Assembly: GCA_026168455.1 (NCBI GenBank)
Contig: CM047431.1
Coordinates: 6,229,603 to 6,293,602 of the forward strand
Length of the DNA stretch: 64,000 bases
Reading direction: 5' to 3'
Origin: Theocolax elegans
Taxonomy: Eukaryota; Arthropoda; Insecta; Hymenoptera; Cerocephalidae
The notes beneath the pieces were generated by a model. That model worked only from the letters and a program-made list of their open reading frames with translations, ran no database searches and was not told the DNA's origin. A program made the translations under genes and the position numbers. This document shows, piece after piece, positions 59,501 to 64,000 of this stretch (the stretch's first letter is position 1; each line of letters opens with the position of its first letter).

Positions 59501-59905
59501 TCTCTCTCACTCCAACGGTCGGGAAAGCGGCCGACTCTTGGCTTCCTTCTTTCTCACTGCCCGTGAGACGTGCTGCTCTGCACGCCGACGTGGAGGTTGG
59601 TGGGGAGGAACTCTCGCACCCACACACTAAATGCACCAGTCTTTTATCTCTTATCTTTCCGTTAAAAATCACTCGGCAGTTGTCAACACGATGTTGATGC
59701 CGATCGCGCGCGAACTCTGTCTCGATACCCCTCTCGCGCAAGATTCTCGCGCGCGTTCCATGCGCGCGCATCACTCTCGATGCTCTTTTCAGTTACTCAC
59801 CTGATCGGTAACTCGCTTACCGTTATACCCCCCTTCCAGATTCCGCATACTCTGTATGTGGACTCTGTACCGCGAGGAACAGGAAAGAGGATAAATAATC
59901 AGGAG
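56598..59905 (+). repeat. ~1.75-kb tandem repeat with sub-repeats
   Basis: The block 56797-58160 recurs at 58552-59905. In front of each lie ~200-bp sub-repeats starting GCAGCACCTTTAAAGCG and containing AAAGCGTTAAAAATAAATT (56598-56796, 58162-58349, 58351-58551). The large block contains the GTACACTGTAATGGGGTGGG start, the CGTCACACCGTGTGACG palindrome cluster, GC-rich DNA and a final CTCTGTACCGCGAGGAACAG. Differences between blocks are more numerous than in other duplications of this window and include real deletions. Open frames of 60-140 residues within the block are in low-complexity or GC-biased sequence and show no domain. Confidence 0.8.
57425..57505. promoter_or_regulatory. Cluster of TGACG/CGTCA half-sites
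   Basis: Within 80 bp there are CATACGTCACACCGTGTGAC with GTATG (a perfect palindrome), CTGACGTAGA, TTACGTAGAAG and CTACGTCACGCG. The TGACG core is the half-site of CRE/ATF-type bZIP proteins. The same cluster occurs at 59185-59265 and, shorter, at 51765-51815. Regulatory function is inferred only from motif density. Confidence 0.35.
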
Positions 59906-59994
59906 GTACACCTTATTTATTTATTATAAAACTTTAATAAAGACAAAAAGTATCTATAAATTTGGAGGATTGGGCCGTTGTCTCCTGATGGCTC

Positions 59995-62054
59995 TCAGCC
60001 CTGCCTCCTGCGCCCCGCCTTGATTTCGGCGTGCGCCTTGAAGCGAGGGCATTTCTTTGGGTCAACGACCCCTTTGCAGCGGCAGAGCGGACACTTCGGT
60101 TCCTTGTAACCGCTCGTTCCGCTCGTGGAGGGCTGAGACTGCAGCCGCGCCTCCAGCTCAGCGGCTCTTCTTTTAGCGTCATCAGCTTTCTGCTGGAGAC
60201 GCCGGTGCTCTTCAGCAGCCTGCCTATAGGCTGCCTCAGCCCTCAGCCGCTGCTGGCGCTCTTCTTGCGCTTCCTCTCTTCCGCCGCCGCACTATGGGAA
60301 AAAAGTAAGAATTTTGTCCTAAAATCGTAGAACTCTTGTTGTGATAGGTGCAGAATAATGAAATTTGAGGGTAAGATAGTTGATGAAATATGCTATCTGG
60401 GAAAATTAAAGGTATGAGTTCAAGGTCATTTTATGACCTTCAAAAATGAGATCAAACATGTTAGTTTTATGAAAAAATTTAGTTTCTTCTTATTAAAATG
60501 AGTAAAAATGTTAAATTATAATATATTATATAGATATTTTGAAATATTTTTGTCTGCTGATTAGAACTGCTGAACTAAAAAAATCGAATCACTTTTTGCT
60601 CTTAAAAAAACGCAGTAGGTTAATTCTTGAAAGTTCCTTAGAAAACTTAGAACTGAACGATTCGATTTTTTTAGTTCAGCAGTACTAATCAGCAGACAAA
60701 AATATTTCAAAATATCTATATAATATATTATAATTTATATTTCATCCAGTGAGTTAGATTAAAATTATATTCAAAATATTATTTGCAAATATACAAATAT
60801 ACAAATGTTGTTTATATTTACTTTATGTTTACTTATGTCTACCAAAGAATTTACATAAAATGTATTTTTATGAGATAAATTTACTACAATTATTTAACAA
60901 TCTCGTATAAAAACTAATCCAAAACACACGCATACTCCCACACATAGTCCCACCCACACACACACACACACATATATATATATAGTATATACATACTATA
61001 TATATAGTATGTGTGTGTGTGTGTATATATATATATATACACACACTCATGAACCCGTTCAGTTCTAAGTTTTCTAAGGAACTTTCAAGAATTAACCTAC
61101 TGCGTTTTTTAAGAGCAAAAAGTGATTCGATTTTTTTAGTTCAGCAGTTCTAATCAGCAGACAAAAATATTTCAAAATATCTATATAATATATTATAATT
61201 TAACATTTTTACTCATTTTAATAAGAAGAAACTAAATTTTTTCATAAAACTAACATGTTTGATCTCATTTTTGAAGGTCATAAAATGACCTTGAACTCAT
61301 AACTTTAATTTTCCCAGATAGCATATTTCATCAACTATCTTACCCTCAAATTTCATTATTCTGCACCTATCACAACAAGAGTTCTACGATTTTAGGACAA
61401 AATTCTTACCTTTTTCCCATAGTGCGCCGCCTTTTCTTTGGCCTCGCGCTGCTGAGCACGGAACGTTGCCAGGACCTCTCGCTCCCTTTTGAGGTCCTGA
61501 ACTCGCTCACCCCAGACACCCTTGGTGATGGGAGCCGTCGGATGAGCCTCGGCAAAAGCATCGAACTTTGCCAAGGCCTCTTGTTCGGCTGCCCGTAGCT
61601 GAACCCTCAGGGCTTTCATATGCCTGAGGGCAGCCTCCGTCTCCTGCCACTCCTCTTCCTGTGTCTTGGGTCGCCCCTCCTCTGTCACCGCAGAGGTTGC
61701 GGGTTGGGACCCGTTGGAGTGGGAACGACGGAGCTGGGGTCTGGTGTTGGCTGGTTCCGGTTCAGTCTTCCCCTGCGGACGATCCGATACCGGATTGCCC
61801 TCCTTCTCCATCCGCTCTTCTGTCGCGGGTGCTGTCTTCGGCGGAGAGGGCATGGGTATCGTCCCTTTCGCTTGTCTCAAGCGGTCCGCAGGGGTCGCTA
61901 CGTAGGCCGTGTCCTGGCCCTGACCGTCCTCCAGGACCTCTTCAAGGACGACGGCGGCGATATCCTCCTGGCCACGGCAATGCTCCTCCTGGAGCTGTTG
62001 CTGCCGATGATCTACGGCAGCAACTACAGCAGACAGGAACTCTCGCACCCACAC
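59995..62054 (-). pseudogene. Coiled-coil gag-like gene with cysteine-rich tail, split by an insertion
   Basis: On the minus strand the first part (62054-61425) starts MWVREFLSAVVAAVDHRQQQ, has a Pro/Glu/Arg-rich middle and a long charged helix (EEEWQETEAALRHMKALR; DLKREREVLATFRAQQREA). The second part (60289-59995) continues the helix (EEAQEERQQRLRAEAAYRQA; RRLQQKADDAKRRAAELEA) and ends CPLCRCKGVVDPKKCPRFK, then KAGRRRQG-stop. A 1.1-kb foldback element lies between. Predicted length is about 320 residues, and the joined frames are one base out of phase. Coiled coil plus a C-terminal zinc-binding cysteine cluster suggests a retroelement gag-like or capsid-binding protein, but I recognise no family. 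Repeats at 59.61-59.84 and 62.04-62.26 kb flank it in the same orientation. Confidence 0.5.
60290..61424. mobile_element. 1.1-kb foldback element in the gag-like gene
   Basis: Ends are CACTATGGGAAAAA and its reverse complement; arms of ~370 bp (60290-60660 and 61055-61424) are nearly identical. The centre (60660-61055) holds a third inverted copy of the inner arm and a compound CA/TA/TG microsatellite (about 60952-61043). The flanking bases CGCCGCCG (60282-60289) and CGCCGCCT (61425-61432) look like an 8-bp target duplication with one mismatch, although the region is a GCC repeat. An 8-bp duplication would fit hAT- or P-type transposition. Confidence 0.8.
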
Positions 62055-62258
62055 ACTAAATGCACCAGTCTTTTATCTCTTATCTTTCCGTTAAAAATCA
62101 CTCGGCAGTTGTCAACACGATATTGATGCCGATCGCGTGCGAACTCTGTCTCGATACCCCTCTCGCGCACGATTCTCGCGCGCGTTCCATGCGCGCGCAT
62201 CACTCTCGATACTCTTTTCAGTTACTCACCTGATCGGTAACTCGCTTACCGTTATAAC
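62036..62258. repeat. Partial copy of the 59.6-59.8 kb repeat
   Basis: Direct repeat of about 59607-59838: AGGAACTCTCGCACCCACAC through CTGATCGGTAACTCGCTTACC. On the minus strand it begins TGTTATAACGG just before the gag-like gene, so it could be the remains of a terminal repeat supplying the promoter of that gene. Confidence 0.6.
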
Positions 62259-62439
62259 ACTTAATTCAAATATAATACCTAATAATATATTATAATATAT
62301 AAATAACAATAAATATAATTTCATTTTTAATGCAGCCATATTATGAAACTAAACAGTTTTTAAAATATGTCAGTCCCAAGCCCGTAATCGCAGAGGGAAA
62401 ATGAAATTAAACAAAAAAATTATAAAACAAAAAAATAAT

Positions 62440-62545
62440 GACACTTCCCGAGGACAATGTCCAGGTGGTCAGGATGACCTCCAGGTCAACTACCCATCCT
62501 CCTTTAATTCCCTCACCTTACCCTATTTTAACCCTTTTTAAAAAA
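62440..62545 (-). repeat. Single diverged minisatellite unit
   Basis: The reverse complement reads CATCCTGACCACCTGGACAT, TGTCCTCGGGAAGTGTCA and a T-rich run. This matches one unit of the 55.69-56.55 kb array, as well as the AAAAGGG.TAAAAT sequence preceding that array. Confidence 0.7.
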
Positions 62546-62879
62546 CTCAAGTTCATGATAATGAGTCAATAAATGAAAATGCTACTCCACATTTAAAAAA
62601 AAAATTAGATGTTATTGCAGAACTTAAGAGTAAACAAAAAAAAATAAAAATAATATGTATGATGGTAAAATAGCAAATAATTATTTTAATGAATCTTTAA
62701 TAATTGAAAATTATTTAGGTACAATGTCTGAAATTTGTAAATATTGCCATGCAAAACATTTTTCATGTGAATACAATAAAAATAAATTATTTTCAAGTTG
62801 TTGTCAAATGGGTAAAGTAATGCTACCTGACAATCCTACATGGGTGAAAATCATCTATCGTGAACATTTGACGTTATGA
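62530..62879 (+). pseudogene. Helitron N-terminal zinc-finger fragment
   Basis: The frame at 62655-62879 reads ENYLGTMSEICKYCHAKHF and then FSSCCQMGKVMLP. The pattern (L-G-x-M, C-x2-C-H/N-A-x-H-F, then CC-x-x-G-K-V-x-L-P) matches the N-terminal region that precedes the Rep/helicase protein of animal Helitrons. The frame stops right after REHLTL, where the Rep domain should begin, so it is a fragment. The 5' part (62530-62650) is A-rich and frame-shifted (ATPHLKKKLDVIAELKSKQK). Confidence 0.65.
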
Positions 62880-63070
62880 TATGCAAGAAAACAAAATGAA
62901 AAAAATTATATATTTTTGGTTTCTCTGGACCAATTACAGTTTCTAGAGTACCTCTTTACAGTGGGCATACAGGATCAGTTGATTTACTCAACGTATTGAA
63001 GATTTTTAATTTTTACATTCCATGGGAATTACATATATTTTGATATATAAAACATAAACATCTTGAATAC
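62880..63070. other. Unassigned AT-rich spacer
   Basis: No further Helitron domain could be read after the fragment. Confidence 0.35.
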
Positions 63071-63209
63071 ATCCCTAATACAAAATCTCACGTGAGATCT
63101 CAAGTGAGATTTCATGCCAAAATCTCATGTGATATTTCAATTGGAGAGGTGTTTAAATTTGCTAAATAATAAAAAATCAATTTCTCACGTGAGATTTTGT
63201 AATAGGGAT
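63071..63209. mobile_element. 139-bp MITE with 27-bp inverted repeats
   Basis: The left end ATCCCTAATACAAAATCTCA continues CGTGAGA; the right end is its reverse complement with one mismatch. The terminal repeat itself contains the palindrome TCTCACGTGAGA, and two further imperfect copies of the ATCTCA.GTGA motif lie just inside. The element could carry no gene. The target duplication is unclear (AT at most). Confidence 0.65.
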
Positions 63210-63905
63210 AGAAAGTTTTAATAAACATATTTTATGGAGTATACATTGAATATAACTATACCTAATTGATAATAACAATAAAAAAAATTAATTAACAAAT
63301 TCTTCCATTTATAAATATATGCAATGTTTCCATATAATCCATTTAACATAATTTTTATATTTGTAATATAAATTATATATTTTTATTATTTCTTTTAGTA
63401 GTGACTTCTTTTATCTTAAATAACAATTTTACTCTTTTCTGAGTTTTATTTTCGTACGAGATCGACCCTAATTGATATGTTCACATTGTCTATTCAAATT
63501 ACATTCGTAACAACTTACTTCATTAAAATTAATTTTTTGGGGCTCACATCTACTTCATTTCCATTGATGGACTCGCATAGTTCCTTTGAATGGAGAAAAC
63601 AATTGTTAAGAAATAATGTTTATTTTTAGTCAAAACAGTAAAGCATGTAATGATCAGCATCGATTATTTGTTATAAAAGAAATTTGGACAGGGATGTTAC
63701 ATGCCAGGGGAGATTACATAGATTGTTTTTTAAATTTTATTACGTTAACATTCAAAATTTCCACATCGGAATAATACTGTTTTTATGTAGTTACTTTATC
63801 TGAAATTTACTCTATGAATTGGTTTTAAAAAATTTATTAGTTTTCCAATTATACTCTACCAGAGAATTACATTAAAAAAGGTAACCGCTGAATTACCACA
63901 AACTT
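63210..63905. other. AT-rich, no gene seen
   Basis: No coding frame or repeat match noticed until the gag-like sequence resumes at 63906. Confidence 0.45.
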
Positions 63906-64000
63906 CGGCGGAGAGGGCATGGGTATCGTCCCTTTCGCTTGTCTCAAGCGGTCCGCAGGGGTCGCTACGTAGGCCGTGTCCTGGCCCTGACCGTCCTCCA
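63906..64000 (-). pseudogene. Second copy of the gag-like gene, cut by the window end
   Basis: Identical or nearly so to 61839-61935 (TCGGCGGAGAGGGCATGGGT, GGTCGCTACGTAGGCCGTGT). It starts abruptly after AT-rich DNA at 63905, so on the minus strand its downstream part is missing and the upstream part lies beyond the window. Confidence 0.7.

Noticed and set aside
59349..59774. 141-residue minus-strand frame in the tandem repeat
   Set aside because: Arg-rich composition from CG-rich repeats; the other copy of the block does not keep the frame.
61620..62126. Plus-strand frames of 79-168 residues opposite the gag-like gene
   Set aside because: Antisense shadows of a GC-rich coding sequence; the minus strand has the coherent coiled-coil pattern continuing beyond the insertion.

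Overview
The window is eukaryotic DNA, AT-rich with short GC-rich islands, and almost all of it is transposable-element sequence. The repertoire (R1-clade non-LTR retrotransposons, a two-gene PIF/Harbinger element with a MADF protein, a Mutator-like transposase family, a Ty3/gypsy element, a Helitron fragment, a tRNA-derived SINE and many long foldback elements) suggests an arthropod, most likely an insect. I cannot fix the order. I recognise no single-copy host gene, so this looks like a heterochromatic or TE-dense island.

Layout. 1-7.9 kb: a composite bounded by ~330-bp inverted repeats (1.09-4.83 kb), holding a dispersed repeat and a 1.07-kb TA-flanked foldback element, then featureless AT-rich DNA. 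7.9-20.4 kb: three R1-clade elements in the same orientation, each ending against a (CA)n tract, as though one CA microsatellite was entered three times. The first carries two internal tandem duplications, the second is 5'-truncated, and the third is nearly full length but decayed. 21.3-25.9 kb: a ~2.3-kb tandem duplication. 26.1-29.8 kb: 1.36-kb direct repeats around a GC-rich 1-kb core; each repeat contains a SINE and an antisense R1-type fragment. 30.1-35.5 kb: two broken Mutator-like transposase genes, head to head, with palindromic small repeats between and around them. 37.5-43.0 kb: a decayed Ty3/gypsy element (gag, protease, RT, RNase H, integrase) split by a foldback element with a TTA target duplication, followed by an LTR-like block and a second foldback copy. 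44.5-47.6 kb: a PIF/Harbinger-type transposase (+) facing its MADF accessory gene (-); a SINE sits in an accessory exon. 47.8-49.9 kb: an inverted, fragmented third copy of the 21-26 kb repeat. 50-51 kb: a non-LTR endonuclease fragment. 51.4-59.9 kb: an inverted-repeat composite, LTR-like sequence, a hairpin-forming ~107-bp minisatellite, and a 1.75-kb tandem repeat family. 60-64 kb: a coiled-coil, cysteine-tailed gag-like gene (-) split by a 1.1-kb foldback element, a Helitron N-terminal fragment, a small MITE, and the start of a second gag-like copy at the window edge.

Several near-identical duplications (9.7-14.6, 21.3-25.9, 26.1-29.8 and, less purely, 56.8-59.9 kb) differ mainly by single-base homopolymer indels. 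That is also what uncorrected long-read error or redundant assembly would look like, so copy number there should be treated with caution. Most coding remnants are pseudogenes. The MADF accessory gene is the least damaged, and several insertions can be dated relative to their hosts because their empty sites can be read directly.
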